Shown here: positions 8,314 to 17,592 of the stretch, piece after piece
Numbering within the stretch: the first letter of the stretch is position 1
Layout: each line of letters begins with the position of its first letter
Assembly (NCBI GenBank): GCA_900128395.1
Contig: LT649537.1
Location: 1 to 21,383, forward strand
DNA length: 21,383 nt
Reading direction: 5' to 3'
Origin: Stramenopiles sp. TOSAG23-2
Lineage: Eukaryota > Sar
Program-made: the position numbers and the translations under genes
The notes under the pieces: generated by a model
The model's input: only the letters and a program-made list of their open reading frames with translations
Told to the model about the DNA's origin: nothing
The model's database searches: none

Positions 8314-10461
8314 TCAAAGATTTACGCTAACTTCATCCCCGCCTTTTTGTCCTTCTTTTACTACCACTTTAACTTTTCTACCATCACTTAATGGATATTC
8401 CAATTCCATTCCTGGTACAGCACCATCTGGTAAAGTAACTTTCATAATTTGTTGAACTTTTACTGCTTGTACATTTTTAACAACTGTTCGTTCTGCTAAT
8501 GTACCTTTTAATGCAAGTTGCGTAGCTCCTTGCATTTCATATAAATTTTCCAAACGTGCACCTTTTATTGGAAATTTATATACTGCAAACACAATAATGA
8601 ATTTTATAATTGGTAGAACAACCATATACATATTTTGAATAAAATTTTGACATTCAGTTGATATGTTTATGGAATCCAACCTCGAATCGCATGTTCTTTT
8701 TCCATCTGCTTGTTCGTTGTACATAACAACCGTAATAATCCCTGCGAAAACGAAACCGCCATTAAATGCCATGTTCAATAAACCCGAAACTAAAGCTTCG
8801 CGTCGAACACCATCTCCATATTGAACATCTTCATCCATGACCCATCCACGTGCAATTGGGAAGAAAAAATTATACGGTACATGAAACAGGTAGCATGACG
8901 TATATACAAATATAAATACAAGTGAACCAGGACCTGGTAGATATTCGCTAGTTGTATTTGGCCGAGATACCGTTAAAAATCCAAGGATACCCCAAGCTGC
9001 GCATATAAAATTTGTTATCACTACAAATGTTTGTGGATTTTTGTTGCCAAGTTTTTTACGAGTTTCATTACGTCTTCCATAATAAAATCCCAAGCAACAA
9101 TTAGTGAACAATGCACTTAATATTGTCAAAACCCCCATTAGCCCATTAAATGTTCCTCGTGTATTTGGATCTGTCTTTAAAACATAATAAATGTAAGGCG
9201 TATTTAAAGCTGTGTATGTAGTATTCCAACATGAGTGCATCATCCACATTACAAATATCCATCTTATAGCAACTGCTCTTTCCGTTATAGTGAGCCTTTT
9301 GACTACTACTCCATCGGCATTTTTTACCTCTGGTGCATCTGCAATTGCTTTTGCATCATCAGCTATCATTTTTGCAGTAGGAAATAGCAATGTCCAGTAT
9401 TGTGACAATGAAATATGTTTAGATCCATCTTTTGCGGGCTGCCTTGCTTCTTTTAAAGGTGTTATTGATAATAATACTAAAGATGCAAGTAAACACAAAA
9501 CTAAACTTGATATCCATCGTAAAGTGCTACCGCCTTCAGGTGCTCCAGATAATTCATTGTAATTTTGCATCAATGCAAATAATATTGCTCCAATCATTAC
9601 TACAGGCAAAATTATGAACAATTGCATTGCAAATACTTGTACACGTTCCGCTTTCCATGGGTATATTTCATTTGAAGCAGCTTGGTAAAGATTTAAAATT
9701 CCAGTCAACGACGCCATACATAAACCAAAACCAAAAAACCACCACCATCCATTAAAAATTGAATTAGGGTAAACACATTTACGTGCATTTTCTTGTGGAA
9801 ATGGCCAACAGTAGGATATTTCCGAAATCAAATTTTCACAAACGGCATGGCCATTTTTACCCCATACTGTTGTATTTAAAGTCGAAATTGTAATTGGTTT
9901 TGAGCAATCTAAACCTGTTTGGCCGTCTGTTGGTAGACTTCCAAATGAGCTTTTATACGCTGCAATTAAAGTCGCATTTCCTGTTGTATAACTGCTATCG
10001 TCGGGTGTAAGGGCCAAAGTAACAGGGTCTGGTTGGTTCCATACCGTCAAAATACCTAAACATCCAAAAAATAAACATATATAAACATGTGGAGCATGTC
10101 TTCCCCACTCCTCCCGTTTGCAACCAAGCTTTGTAAACATTGGTTGTAAAGTTTCTGCATTTTGTATGTATCCTATCATAGCAGCAATAGGGTAGCCAAG
10201 TAAATTTGTAAGAATGTATAACCATGCAAAATGACTTGCATCACTTCGCATTGTCAATACGTATAAATCTCTAGCACTTACTGAACAAAAGCCAAATACA
10301 CCTAAACCAGCTGCTAGTGATGCAAAACGTATTTTATATCCACATAACGAATGGCCAGACCAACCTTCTTGTCCAATAGTTGTTCCTGGTGCATCAGAAG
10401 ACATTGACTTTTCTTTTGTTATTTCAGACGATACCTCATTCTTGTCCGTAACTTGTGCCAT
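8314..10461 (-). CDS. GPH/MelB-like sugar:cation symporter (MFS_2) with C-terminal PDG/DGR tail
   Basis: A 715-residue single-exon polytopic membrane protein, ATG at 10461, stop TGA. After a polar N-terminus (1-40) there are about 12 hydrophobic helices. Family signatures are the loop after the second helix, GCKREEWGRHAP (113-124), which corresponds to the basic GR-x-RRP loop of GPH carriers. A later MDEDVQYGDGVRREALVSG matches the GERREG-type motif of the family. GPH proteins couple uptake of sugars or other small solutes to Na+ or H+; the substrate here is unknown. A large extracytoplasmic loop (about 143-230) has several Cys and NxT/NxS sites. The last 50 or so residues (665-715) form a soluble tail reading VTLPDGAVPG, PLSDGRKVKV and VKEGQKGGD. 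This resembles a short repeat-like motif I associate with stramenopile proteins. Whether the protein sits in the plasma membrane or a vacuole is not visible. Confidence 0.85.
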   Translation of the reverse strand: MAQVTDKNEVSSEITKEKSMSSDAPGTTIGQEGWSGHSLCGYKIRFASLAAGLGVFGFCSVSARDLYVLTMRSDASHFAWLYILTNLLGYPIAAMIGYIQNAETLQPMFTKLGCKREEWGRHAPHVYICLFFGCLGILTVWNQPDPVTLALTPDDSSYTTGNATLIAAYKSSFGSLPTDGQTGLDCSKPITISTLNTTVWGKNGHAVCENLISEISYCWPFPQENARKCVYPNSIFNGWWWFFGFGLCMASLTGILNLYQAASNEIYPWKAERVQVFAMQLFIILPVVMIGAILFALMQNYNELSGAPEGGSTLRWISSLVLCLLASLVLLSITPLKEARQPAKDGSKHISLSQYWTLLFPTAKMIADDAKAIADAPEVKNADGVVVKRLTITERAVAIRWIFVMWMMHSCWNTTYTALNTPYIYYVLKTDPNTRGTFNGLMGVLTILSALFTNCCLGFYYGRRNETRKKLGNKNPQTFVVITNFICAAWGILGFLTVSRPNTTSEYLPGPGSLVFIFVYTSCYLFHVPYNFFFPIARGWVMDEDVQYGDGVRREALVSGLLNMAFNGGFVFAGIITVVMYNEQADGKRTCDSRLDSINISTECQNFIQNMYMVVLPIIKFIIVFAVYKFPIKGARLENLYEMQGATQLALKGTLAERTVVKNVQAVKVQQIMKVTLPDGAVPGMELEYPLSDGRKVKVVVKEGQKGGDEVSVNL

Positions 10462-11125
10462 TGTTGTTGTTGTTGTATTGATTTCGTTCCTTGTTGTGTA
10501 GATAAAATGTTTTATATATTATCAACTATATTTTATAATTCCATCATATATATGTAACCCGTTTAATAAACAACCGCTGGGTGACTGCAACTAAATAAAT
10601 ATATTTAATTAGATATATATATAACAACTGCAACTGGATGAACAATAGCAGTTGCAATAATAGCGAAAAAACGAAACCACGTGGATTATTCAAATGGATA
10701 AAATATTCTACATATGTAAGAGCACACCACTATACAAATGAACATATTTAATACATATTTTAATATAGACACTCTGTATTAATAATATGACTAACAACTT
10801 AGCTTAACGGATATTTTTATTTTTTGATGTAGCATTATACCAATTATTGGAAGAAATAGATCCAACTGTGTTTTATTTCACCCAGGATCAAATAATAAAA
10901 TCTCCTCCTCCTCGTCGGTAATAAATTACACTTTAACTTACTGTATAATACACATAATACTAGAGAGGATCCGACTGTACGGTTAGTTTTTTTAGTTTTT
11001 GGCTTTGAAAAAAATAGAAAAATGAAATAAATACTTTTGACTGACACAAATAGTAGTATCGAAAACTATATTTGCCATTTAAAAAATAAAAGAAGAAGAA
11101 CTAGATTTTTCTAAGATATACTAAC
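10462..11125. promoter_or_regulatory. Divergent promoter region, transporter / nucleotidyltransferase
   Basis: These 664 bases lie between the start codons of the minus-strand transporter and the plus-strand nucleotidyltransferase. Just upstream of the transporter ATG is a CAACAA-type run (TTGTTG on the plus strand). An 8-bp inverted repeat sits at 10629-10656. A pyrimidine-rich patch (TCTCCTCCTCCTCGTCGG) is at about 10900-10917. No gene is supported. Confidence 0.45.
10629..10656. repeat. Inverted repeat TGCAACTG / CAGTTGCA
   Basis: Perfect 8-bp arms at 10629-10636 and 10649-10656 flank a 12-nt loop. ACTGCAACT also occurs just upstream (about 10583-10591). It could be a protein-binding dyad in the divergent promoter or chance. 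Confidence 0.4.
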
Positions 11126-12004
11126 ATGTTTATCACAAGAAATGCAATGTCACCAATCATTGCAAAACAAATATTAAACAGACGTATTGCATTTATAAGT
11201 AATAATAATTCATTAAAATTTCAATGTAATAATAATAATAATTTTTATCATGTAAATGTCAATAATAAAATTGATACATTATTAAATAATGAAGATGTAC
11301 CATATATTGTATTTTCTTCTAATAATCAAAAAGATCATGATCTATCGTCTTTGCCATCTAAGTATATTGTATTTCCAGGTTCATTTAATCCATTGCATCA
11401 AGGACATGAAGGATTAGCTGATGTTGTACAAAATTATGTCCAGAAAAATAAAACCTCTTCAAGTAATAATGAAGAAGTACCAGTTTTTTTTGAAATATCT
11501 GCTATGCATCCTGATAAAGGTTTATTGGAAAAACAAGATTTATTAAAACGTATTGATCAATTTATAAAAAAAGATAAAAATGTAATTATTTCACGTGCAC
11601 CACTTTATGTTGATAAAGCACGTAATTATCCAAATAGTATATTAGCTGTTGGTGCAGATACAATGATACGTATTTTAGATCCAAAATATCAAAAAGATTT
11701 ACTTGATAAAGATAAAATTAATTCTATGATTAATGATTTAAAAATCATGTTGAATCATAATGTTTCATTTATTGTAGCTGGTAGAAAGGATAATAAAACA
11801 AATGAATATTTAACATGTAATAATATTATTAACAACAGTAAGAAATTAAATATATCATCAAAATTATTATCAATATTTGAAGAATTACCTGAAGAAGAAT
11901 TTCGTGTTGATATATCATCTACTGAAATACGAGCCAGACGACTATTAGCAAAAGAAGAAAAAGAACAAAAGGAACATAATAAAAAACAGAATGGTAAACT
12001 TTAA
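11126..12004 (+). CDS. POF1/plant-type nucleotidyltransferase (NMN adenylyltransferase-like)
   Basis: A 292-residue single-exon protein ending in TAA. The catalytic Rossmann-type domain starts near residue 79 with IVFPGSFNPLHQGH (GSFNPLHQGH at 85-94), the (H/T)xGH nucleotidyltransferase signature. It is followed by FEISAMHPDKG (122-132), the loop LAVGADTMIRILDPKYQK (GADT 176-179), and ISSTEIR (263-269), the C-terminal phosphate-binding motif. This set matches the family of yeast Pof1 and plant cytidylyltransferase-like proteins, where NMN adenylyltransferase activity (NAD synthesis) is known for Pof1. Residues 1-75 are poorly conserved and Asn-rich. The first 20 have Arg/Lys and no acid (IIAKQILNRRIAF), compatible with a mitochondrial presequence. 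A second Met at residue 8 is an alternative start. The C-terminus is a charged, probably helical tail. It is convergent with the palmitoyltransferase-like gene. Confidence 0.85.
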   Translation: MFITRNAMSPIIAKQILNRRIAFISNNNSLKFQCNNNNNFYHVNVNNKIDTLLNNEDVPYIVFSSNNQKDHDLSSLPSKYIVFPGSFNPLHQGHEGLADVVQNYVQKNKTSSSNNEEVPVFFEISAMHPDKGLLEKQDLLKRIDQFIKKDKNVIISRAPLYVDKARNYPNSILAVGADTMIRILDPKYQKDLLDKDKINSMINDLKIMLNHNVSFIVAGRKDNKTNEYLTCNNIINNSKKLNISSKLLSIFEELPEEEFRVDISSTEIRARRLLAKEEKEQKEHNKKQNGKL

Positions 12005-12201
12005 AGAAATAAAATATCATATATGATTCGGGGTGCGAAGTATCATCATCATAGACAGGTGTCGTGATCCCCCTGATAATATTTTTTTATTATTAAAATA
12101 CAACATACATATACAAATTTGTATGTATATATATATATATATATTATTATAATATTAAAAATATTGGCACACTCTGTGGATTTCAATGAACTCTATCGCA
12201 A

Positions 12202-12300
12202 TGTTACGATTCATTGTCCATCTTTCAGTTTAGTGAGATAGATATTATTGTCTCAGTTATTGTATTCTTTCTGGGAGTAGGAATTATCATGTGAGTAAAT
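12202..12300 (+). repeat. Dispersed element, copy C
   Basis: It starts TGTTACGATTCATTGTCCAT exactly as copy A, then has about 50 extra bases (TCAGTTTAGTGAGATAGA...). It ends TATTCTTTCTGGGAGTAGG then AATTATCATGTGAGTAAAT. The extra part shares TGTATTCTTT with copy D, so A and B look like internally deleted forms. The visible outer end of the left palindrome arm (12220) falls inside it. The rest of the 12005-12388 gap is AT-rich with a weak hairpin-like patch (CGGGGT...ATCCCCC, about 12029-12073). Confidence 0.85.
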
Positions 12301-12388
12301 TAAAATATACGACACGTAAGATATATAATATACATATATATGCAAAATTAATTAATTAATATTTTAAAAATATTATATATATATAAAT

Positions 12389-13570
12389 TCAAACCAATTT
12401 TAAAAACTTTAACCAATTTCTTACTAAATGAAATTCACCAATTCGTGTACGAACACTACGTCGTGGAGATCTACTAGCTGCTGATTGTGCCAATACTTTT
12501 AAATAATCAACTTGTTGATCCCAAGATAAATCAATATCATCTGAAAATAATGTTTTAAAATGGATAGATTCATATGTTGTTACATTTTTGGATATTAAAT
12601 AAATTTGTTTCGATAATAAACCAATAATACCAAAGAAACAGATAAATACATATAAAAAAATTGCAAATTCATACGTTGATCTATTTTCATGGTATAAACG
12701 AGAAAAATTGTAGTAATCATAATTTCGTATTTTATGATTTTGATTATTACCAATAAGATCCATTAAAAAATATGAAAACAAAAATGTTCCGATTGACATT
12801 AATATCAAAAACAATAAAAACCATCGATGATTTCCAAAACCAATTGGTTTTGAAATCCAAATGCAAAAATGATCATATCGCTTTATTGGCATATTTGTTA
12901 TTCTACAATATTTCAATCGATAATCTTTATGCACTAAATAATAATTACGCAACGATCGTGCATCTGTTCCTCGTGGTGGATTTACACCTTCTACTTTACC
13001 AGGATCAGTTATTTGCAAAAAAATTGAAACAATAATTAATGAAATACATAATAAATCACAAATTATTGTTCCAAATGAAAAATTAATATTGTCTTGCATT
13101 GAGTTGTCATTATTTTCCACGCCCTTTCCTACTAAGATCTTGAAACGCAATACGTAATAATATTCTTTCATAGCATAATATATAGACCAATATGTCCAGC
13201 ATAATAAAAATTTTGAACGTGAATGTTTTACATTATTCATATTGATTATTGAAGTACGAATAATATATATAATTAAAAAAAATATAGATATTATTGTGAC
13301 ATTGAATGAAAAAGTTGCGATGAAAAATATTAAATTGTATATAATTGGAACAAGGAAAAGATATATAGATACCTTTTTTGCACCACCTGGCCATGGAATA
13401 CGTACACGATCAGCCATATCATTTAACATCATATCCCATTCACTTTCAGGTATGTTTTCCCCATTAAACATTTTATCAAAAGATTCGTCTACTTTATCAC
13501 ATTCACAAAAACATTGGAGTACATTTCTTGTTCTATTTTTGGAATTTTTATACTCGCAACAATTCGCCAT
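12389..13570 (-). CDS. Degenerate DHHC-type palmitoyltransferase-like protein (DHFC variant), left-arm copy
   Basis: A 393-residue single-exon membrane protein, ATG at 13570, stop TGA. Family members S-acylate proteins at membranes. It keeps the family layout: helices at about 69-86 and 91-107, another at about 165-188, the DPG motif (189-191), the core domain, helices at about 250-273 and 300-326, and the TTxE motif as TTYE (331-334). The core YDHFCIWISKPIGFGNHRWF retains the catalytic-position Cys (236), Trp238, Gly244 and Asn247. However, DHHC is DHFC (233-236) and most zinc-ligand Cys are gone: by alignment to the canonical spacing only Cys222 and Cys236 remain, with Thr225, Pro228 and Pro242 in place of Cys. 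It may be a divergent enzyme with a zinc-free fold or a non-catalytic homologue. The N-terminus has a Cys cluster (4, 5, 20, 22, 24) that could itself be acylated or bind metal. It is divergent from the arylsulfatase. Confidence 0.8.
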   Translation of the reverse strand: MANCCEYKNSKNRTRNVLQCFCECDKVDESFDKMFNGENIPESEWDMMLNDMADRVRIPWPGGAKKVSIYLFLVPIIYNLIFFIATFSFNVTIISIFFLIIYIIRTSIINMNNVKHSRSKFLLCWTYWSIYYAMKEYYYVLRFKILVGKGVENNDNSMQDNINFSFGTIICDLLCISLIIVSIFLQITDPGKVEGVNPPRGTDARSLRNYYLVHKDYRLKYCRITNMPIKRYDHFCIWISKPIGFGNHRWFLLFLILMSIGTFLFSYFLMDLIGNNQNHKIRNYDYYNFSRLYHENRSTYEFAIFLYVFICFFGIIGLLSKQIYLISKNVTTYESIHFKTLFSDDIDLSWDQQVDYLKVLAQSAASRSPRRSVRTRIGEFHLVRNWLKFLKLV

Positions 13571-14220
13571 GGGGGAAAAGGTTGCTGTGGTATATTTATG
13601 TTTGTGTGTGTGGTAGGGTAAGAGGAGTGTGAATCTCTATCTATCTATTCTGTGTTTCTACATATTTCTATGTCTTCGTTCATCATTGTTCATTCATTAA
13701 TTATTTATTATTTGTTCATCAATTTTTAATTTTTATACTTTATTATTTTTCGTAACAACATATAACATACAGAGGTAGAAGTATAGTGCCTGGAGTCAAA
13801 AAGAAAAGAGGTGACTCTTAGTGGTAAGACCATGTAATTTCCATACGCCAAAAGTTCTTTTTGCTGGAGTGCTCCAGTATTATAGTGGTAATAATTTATG
13901 ACGATTTCCAGATGATTTCTGGATTTCCAGGATGATAGATTTTTATAGATTTCTGGATTTCCAGGATTTATAGATTTCAGGATTTCCAATTTCCACATTT
14001 CCACCAAGGTTAAGGTGCCGCCACCACAAGAATAAAGGAGAGATTTAGAAGATGGATTTCAAATTATTATTTCAGCACAACAATCAAAAAAGATATACAA
14101 GTTGTAATGTAAGTATGTATCATAATAAACTAACCAATATGTAATACAATCTGTGGATGGATATGTATATATATATATATACATATATATATGTGTATAT
14201 TTGAAACAATAAAAACGACA
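13571..14220. promoter_or_regulatory. Divergent promoter region, DHHC-like / arylsulfatase
   Basis: These 650 bases separate the two start codons. They contain a perfect 6-bp dyad CTGGAG-TG-CTCCAG at 13864-13877, a short minisatellite at 13903-14004, and a (TA)n run at 14160-14195 next to the arylsulfatase start. A minus-strand frame at 13726-14007 is produced by the minisatellite and looks non-coding. Confidence 0.45.
13903..14004 (+). repeat. GATTTCCAGGAT-type minisatellite
   Basis: GATTTCCAG, GATTTCTG, GATTTCCAGGAT, GATTTCTGGATTTCCAGGAT, GATTTCAGGATTTCC and ATTTCC variants follow one another over about 100 bp with unequal spacing, so the array is degenerate. Its mirror copy is at 19599-19700. 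Confidence 0.75.
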
Positions 14221-16010
14221 ATGAAATTCATATTAATATTAATTGGAATATTAACAATTTTCGCAACAACTGCATATGCAAAACCAAATATTGTATTCAT
14301 CTTGGCAGATGATCTAGGGTGGAATGATGTGTCTTTTCACGGGAATTCACAAATACCAACACCAAATATTGATTCTATTGGTGCAAATGGGGCATATTTA
14401 AATAATTATTATGTTCAACCAGTATGCAGTCCAACTCGTGCTACATTATTGACTGGTAGGTCAGTAATTCGAACGGGTGTTTATGATCCAAATTTATCCG
14501 GGAATGCAGCAGATTTATCAAAAAATTTTACACTTTTTCCACAATATTTAAAACAAATTGGATATGATACACAGTAAGTAAATTCTATTCCCCTAAACTT
14601 AAAAAAGGATATCCTCTCTAACACATCACTCATCCATACGCTACGCTCCACAGTATGGTTGGTAAATGGCATTTAGGGGAAAGTAGCTATAAATATACCC
14701 CACTTGCTAGAGGATTCGATACATATAGCATTGGTTACTTAGGTGGTGCTGAAGATTATTTTCGACATGGAAATGGAAGAATATTGGATTTTTGGAATGG
14801 AACAAATTATACATATGAATATAGTTGTGAAAATAAAGATAATTGTCCATTAAATAAATATTCTTCAAATATATTTACAGATGCGGCAGTTAAAATTTTA
14901 TCAAAATATAGTGTAAACGGTGAAAAAAAAGAAGATGAACAGGAAAAAGCGCCTTTCTTTTTATACCTCCCGATGCAATCCGTTCATGCACCATTGGAAG
15001 CACCACAAGATTACATTGACTCATTTAAAGATACCGTATCAAATGATAAACGCCGTATATTTGCTGCTATGGTAAAATTATTAGATGAAAGTGTTGGAAA
15101 TGTGACGAAAGCATTATCGGATTTTGGATTGTTGGAAGACACAATAATTATTTTTAGCACCGACAATGGTGGACCTGCCGATTTTTTTAACAAAAATATG
15201 GCAAGCAATTGGCCTTTGAGAGGAATGAAGCGTACATTGTTTGAAGGAGGTGTTAGAGGTGTTGGTGCAATAAGAGGGCCTGGAATAAACCATAAGGGCG
15301 CATGGTTGAACGAATTAGTACATGTTGCTGACTTTTTGCCATCTCTATTGGCACACGTCTCCTCTAGTAACGATTTAGAAGAAGCGTTTGGAATCGATTT
15401 ATTACCTGGTGATGGTATGAATGTATGGGATTATCTTTCCGGTAAAAATAACACGTCGCCACGTACATATATATTACATGAAGCGCATCCGGAAGGGTCG
15501 AAAGATGGAAATGGCGCAGCATTAAGAGTTGGTGATTATAAAGTTGTATTGCGTAGTGGTAGTAGTTGGAGTACTGGATGTAAAATTAATACAAACGATG
15601 GATGGTATGGTGGAATTGGTTCCAGTGATCCAGATATAGAAGGCCCATACAGTTTACCGACTGGTAAAAAAACACAACCATATACAGTGAAATGTCCACC
15701 ACCACCATCTGATATAAAAAAAGGTTTTGCATGCGAACAAGGTGGTCTTGGCAAGCAAACAATTGAACATGCATGTTTGTTCAATATAAAAGATGATCCA
15801 TGCGAGCATCATGATTTATCAAAAAGTGCAGATCATAAATCAATATTGGATGATCTTTGGAATCAATTGAAATTGTTTCGAGAAATTGCTGTAGATAGTA
15901 AGATTAATAAAAGTCCAGATGGACCAAATTGTCCGAACTTTGTAAAATGTGATGCTGGAGAAAAATGTAATGGTATGTCTGGAGTAAATGTACCATGTGG
16001 TATGCCATAA
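14221..16010 (+). CDS. Secreted arylsulfatase (arylsulfatase B-like), one intron, left-arm copy
   Basis: Join(14221-14573, 14654-16010), 569 residues, stop TAA. It hydrolyses sulfate esters. The closest resemblance is to arylsulfatase B-type enzymes acting on sulfated sugars, but the substrate is inferred. I chose the ATG at 14221 over 14191 because it begins a clean signal peptide (MKFILILIGILTIFATTAYA, about residues 1-20) just before KPNIVF. Active-site features: DD at 30-31 (metal binding) and CSPTR at 69-73, whose Cys69 becomes formylglycine. THMVGKWHLG (about 117-126) holds the catalytic Lys122/His124, SVHAP holds His229, and DNGG starts at 288. Splicing restores GYDTHMVGKWHLG exactly. 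The Cys-rich C-terminal region suggests disulfides, and NxS/T sites are present. It is expected to be secreted, periplasmic or lysosomal. It converges on the Lys-rich gene (158-bp gap). Confidence 0.93.
14574..14653 (+). other. 80-nt intron in arylsulfatase, left arm
   Basis: Donor GTAAGT, acceptor CCACAG, phase 2 (CA + T makes His118). It contains in-frame stops, and removing it restores the conserved sulfatase segment. Mirror copy at 18950-19029. Confidence 0.93.
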
Positions 16011-16168
16011 AAATTATCATATGATACGAAAGTATAAATTAGAAACTCAACAATTGTACGAAGATTGTAAAAAAATATTTTACGAAGAGTATAAAATATT
16101 TTTTATTATTCGTATATACATATATATAAAATATTTTTGCAAAAGTAGGTGTAAAAAAAATATAATTT

Positions 16169-16774
16169 TTATTTATACATACGTTTATAATATGCTCCAC
16201 TAGATTTCTTTTTTCTTCCTTGTATTGTACTCATTTTCTTGGACAAACGATTCATCTGTAATGAAGTTGAAGGAATTTTTTTTGACTTTTTGGTTTTTTT
16301 TGCAGCTAATGAGGATGTCATTCTATTATTACGATAATTTGTTTTTTTTTTACGTGTGACAAATTCTGAAAAAGATGGTTCTGATGAATCAAATGGATTT
16401 TTATCTTCATTTCGTCTTCTCCATTTTTTCATTTTAGAATCGTTCATTACACTATTTTTATGATATTTACCAATTTCTTTATTCATATTATTGGAATTCT
16501 TTTTCTTTTTCAAACCAACACTAAAATCAACATTAATTCCCAATCCTAATTTACTTAAACTTATATTTGATATTTGAACTTTTTCATAATCACTTTCTTC
16601 TTCCATTGCCACTTGTTTCTCATTATTATTATCAATACTTCTATATTTTCTTGCCACTTTGACATCATTTAATTTTGCTGAGGAAGATATAGATCTTGAT
16701 GGTGGCGGCAACGCAGATTGAAACAATGCTTTGTTGTTGTTTCGTTTATTATTCTTATCATTATCATCTGTTGG
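16169..16774 (-). CDS. Lys/Ser/Asn-rich protein, 5' truncated at the palindrome centre, left copy
   Basis: The frame ends with TAA at 16169-16171 and is open without an in-frame ATG up to the arm edge at 16774 (201 residues); it continues three codons into the spacer to a stop. The only in-arm ATG near the front is internal (VAMEEESDY), so the N-terminal part is missing. On the minus strand the spacer gives TATATAG just before GTCCAACAG, a plausible splice acceptor; if real, this is a downstream exon. The product is basic and low in complexity (GLKKKKNSNN, VTRKKKTNYR, KKTKKSKKIP, SKLGLGINVDFSVG), compatible with a nuclear or nucleolar location. No domain is recognised. Confidence 0.55.
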   Translation of the reverse strand, partial: PTDDNDKNNKRNNNKALFQSALPPPSRSISSSAKLNDVKVARKYRSIDNNNEKQVAMEEESDYEKVQISNISLSKLGLGINVDFSVGLKKKKNSNNMNKEIGKYHKNSVMNDSKMKKWRRRNEDKNPFDSSEPSFSEFVTRKKKTNYRNNRMTSSLAAKKTKKSKKIPSTSLQMNRLSKKMSTIQGRKKKSSGAYYKRMYK

Positions 16775-16828
16775 ACCTATATATTAACGATGAATAGTCT
16801 AGAAATCTAAAATATTTAAAAATGATAA
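16775..16828. other. 54-nt unpaired spacer at the palindrome centre
   Basis: CTGTTGG (left arm) and CCAACAG (right arm) flank it. Pairing stops at 16775/16828 and does not resume inside. It is AT-rich, with TATATATTAACGATG at the left side and TTTAAAAATGATAA at the right. It has stop codons in the frame of both truncated gene copies. Confidence 0.9.
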
Positions 16829-17434
16829 CCAACAGATGATAATGATAAGAATAATAAACGAAACAACAACAAAGCATTGTTTCAATCTGCGTTGCCGCCA
16901 CCATCAAGATCTATATCTTCCTCAGCAAAATTAAATGATGTCAAAGTGGCAAGAAAATATAGAAGTATTGATAATAATAATGAGAAACAAGTGGCAATGG
17001 AAGAAGAAAGTGATTATGAAAAAGTTCAAATATCAAATATAAGTTTAAGTAAATTAGGATTGGGAATTAATGTTGATTTTAGTGTTGGTTTGAAAAAGAA
17101 AAAGAATTCCAATAATATGAATAAAGAAATTGGTAAATATCATAAAAATAGTGTAATGAACGATTCTAAAATGAAAAAATGGAGAAGACGAAATGAAGAT
17201 AAAAATCCATTTGATTCATCAGAACCATCTTTTTCAGAATTTGTCACACGTAAAAAAAAAACAAATTATCGTAATAATAGAATGACATCCTCATTAGCTG
17301 CAAAAAAAACCAAAAAGTCAAAAAAAATTCCTTCAACTTCATTACAGATGAATCGTTTGTCCAAGAAAATGAGTACAATACAAGGAAGAAAAAAGAAATC
17401 TAGTGGAGCATATTATAAACGTATGTATAAATAA
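16829..17434 (+). CDS. Lys/Ser/Asn-rich protein, 5' truncated, right copy
   Basis: This is the mirror copy of the gene at 16169-16774 with the same 201 open codons and TAA stop. Just before the arm edge the frame meets a stop (TAA, 16826-16828), so this copy has no start codon. It cannot be expressed as an intact gene unless an intron reaches further upstream. Confidence 0.5.
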   Translation, partial: PTDDNDKNNKRNNNKALFQSALPPPSRSISSSAKLNDVKVARKYRSIDNNNEKQVAMEEESDYEKVQISNISLSKLGLGINVDFSVGLKKKKNSNNMNKEIGKYHKNSVMNDSKMKKWRRRNEDKNPFDSSEPSFSEFVTRKKKTNYRNNRMTSSLAAKKTKKSKKIPSTSLQMNRLSKKMSTIQGRKKKSSGAYYKRMYK

Positions 17435-17592
17435 AAATTATATTTTTTTTACACCTACTTTTGCAAAAATATTTTATATATATGTATATACGAATAATAA
17501 AAAATATTTTATACTCTTCGTAAAATATTTTTTTACAATCTTCGTACAATTGTTGAGTTTCTAATTTATACTTTCGTATCATATGATAATTT

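Larger units (their letters stand above)
12220..16774 (+). repeat. Left arm of a 9.16-kb palindrome
   Basis: Position i pairs with position 33603 minus i. All ORFs here, real and shadow, have identical mirror copies, and non-coding stretches I compared also match. The arm is at least 4555 bp. Its visible outer end is set only by the window's right edge. It carries the DHHC-like, arylsulfatase and Lys-rich genes. Confidence 0.95.

Noticed and set aside
12029-12073. Possible structured RNA (GGGGT...ATCCCC) near the element at 12202
   Set aside because: The stem is only 4-5 bp with a long loop, and it has no tRNA or snoRNA box arrangement.
13726-14007. 93-codon minus-strand ORF (and its mirror at 19596-19877)
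   Set aside because: Much of it is translated GATTTCC minisatellite, and it lies in a promoter region without any recognisable domain.
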